Source of the DNA: an uncultured Planctomycetota bacterium
GTDB lineage: Bacteria; Planctomycetota; Planctomycetia; Gemmatales; HRBIN36
Reading direction: 5' to 3'
Assembly: GCA_937944855.1 (NCBI GenBank)
Contig: CALFAY010000026.1
Span: forward strand, 1 to 64,000
Length of the DNA: 64,000 nucleotides
How positions within the stretch are numbered: the stretch's first letter is position 1; each line of letters begins with the position of its first letter. Positions 63,120 through 64,000 of the stretch are shown piece after piece. The notes under the pieces were generated by a model that searched no databases, had not been told where the DNA came from, and saw only the letters and a program-made list of their open reading frames with translations. The translations under genes were made by a program, and so were the position numbers.

Positions 63120-64000
63120 ATGACTTGCGCGCGCAAGGCTTTTACGCTTATCGAACTTTTGGTCGTGATGGCGATCCTCGCCGTGCTCATGGGTCTGTTG
63201 TTGCCCGCGGTGCAGAAGGTCCGCGTGGCCGCAGATCGGATGAAGTGCGCCAACAACCTCCGCCAAATCGGCATTGCCAGCCACCATTATCACAACGACT
63301 ACAGCCGCTTTCCCGAGGGCTGGACGATGGGCACTAATTTCGGCCCATTGAGCCGTCTGGCCCCGTATCTGGAGTTGGACAACATCCATCGCACCATCGA
63401 CTTCAGCGTGCCGGTCGATCACGCCAACAACGCCACCGCCCGTCTGGCGAGCATAAAACTGCTTCGTTGTCCCGCCGATGTGCAGAATCCCTTGCCGGAA
63501 ACGGGAGGTGCAACGAACTATATGGCGAACTTGGGAAATAACATTCTCTTCGCGCCCGGGGGATTCGCCAATCCATTAAATGCAGGCTTGCCACGGCCGA
63601 ACGGTATTTTTTTTCCGAACAGCCTCACGACTTTTGCTTCCGTGTATGACGGTACTAGCACGACAGCTTTTTACAGCGAACGCGTTCTGGCTGATGGCAG
63701 CAACGGTATTGTCAGTCCGCTGGAGGATGTGTTCTTCGGGAGGACGACACCCAACACGCCCGACGAAGCCTACGCCCAATGCCAGGCTCTCGATATCAAC
63801 GACTTGTCGAATCAGGCACCGGTGTTCATGGGCGCGCCGTGGTTGCACGGCCAACACCAGTACCAGCACGTCTCGCCGCCCAATAAGCGATCCTGTGGGT
63901 TCTTTTTAACCTCGCGGGCGACCATGCCGCCGAGCAGTCGTCATCCGAATGGCGTCAACGTGCTTTTTGGCGACGGTTCGCTGCGCTATGTGACTAATAA
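63120..64000 (+). CDS. DUF1559 pseudopilin-like protein, cut by the window end
   Basis: At least 293 residues are visible with no stop before the window edge. ATG 63120 follows GAGGT. The N-terminus [38 protein letters not shown] has a prepilin cleavage and methylation motif. [26 protein letters not shown] is the family signature, and the C-terminal block [20 protein letters not shown] shows that only a few residues are missing. It is closely related in layout to the DUF1559 protein at 20919. Confidence 0.9.
   Translation, partial: MTCARKAFTLIELLVVMAILAVLMGLLLPAVQKVRVAADRMKCANNLRQIGIASHHYHNDYSRFPEGWTMGTNFGPLSRLAPYLELDNIHRTIDFSVPVDHANNATARLASIKLLRCPADVQNPLPETGGATNYMANLGNNILFAPGGFANPLNAGLPRPNGIFFPNSLTTFASVYDGTSTTAFYSERVLADGSNGIVSPLEDVFFGRTTPNTPDEAYAQCQALDINDLSNQAPVFMGAPWLHGQHQYQHVSPPNKRSCGFFLTSRATMPPSSRHPNGVNVLFGDGSLRYVTN

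Overview
The window comes from a high-GC planctomycete, most likely of the Gemmataceae/Gemmatales. The marks are a PEP-CTERM secreted protein, DUF1559 pseudopilin-like proteins, a PVC-type secreted dehydrogenase/HEAT/haem protein, a giant tandem UvrA, and short single-gene units with many convergent pairs. No phage, plasmid or CRISPR array was seen. The only mobile-element trace is a decayed IS5-type fragment.

Layout. 0-9 kb: an MFS exporter, a frameshifted PEP-CTERM gene behind a textbook sigma-54 promoter, tRNA-Phe, a NAGPA-type secreted protein, a DUF971/Mrp pair for Fe-S assembly, and the 1225-residue PVC-type protein. 9-16 kb: a 2350-residue UvrA-UvrA fusion with a duplicated C-terminal extension. 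16-24 kb: an ECF sigma factor with a probable membrane anti-sigma, an EamA exporter, a zinc-ribbon membrane protein overlapping a DUF1559 gene, and PepT. 24-29 kb: the chromosomal FtsK, TrmL, PurM and an RluA-type pseudouridine synthase, followed by a hairpin-rich gap. 29-36 kb: two unknown secreted or anchored proteins, then a membrane-embedded sigma-54 activator that faces an alpha/beta hydrolase across an intergene carrying paired inverted repeats and a -24/-12 promoter. 36-40 kb: a visibly lower-GC island (Calx-beta, MauE-like plus STN-like fusion, broken Cys-rich gene, unknown protein, IS relic). 40-46 kb: an NtrB/NtrC-like two-component system, a perfect sigma-54 promoter ahead of a candidate small RNA, a glycine-rich membrane protein and a GT81-HAD fusion likely to make glucosylglycerate or a related solute.

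45.7-51 kb holds a four-gene minus-strand operon that looks like a stripped-down type VII (ESX/WXG100) secretion locus: a WXG100 protein, a helical protein, a second small WXG-like protein and an EssC/EccC-like triple-ATPase with coiled coils in place of FHA domains. 51-55 kb carries threonine synthase and the transsulfuration pair CGL/CBS. 58-62 kb holds a mitochondrial-type sulfide oxidation operon (type II SQR, CstB-like persulfide dioxygenase-rhodanese, TauE/SafE, rhodanese-DUF2892). The window ends inside another DUF1559 gene.

Recurring themes are sigma-54 control (two activators and three candidate promoters), sulfur amino acid and sulfide metabolism, and a GC-rich dispersed intergenic repeat whose 29-bp core is identical at 146-174 and, inverted, at 36238-36266. 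All assignments rest on reading the sequence; no database search was possible.
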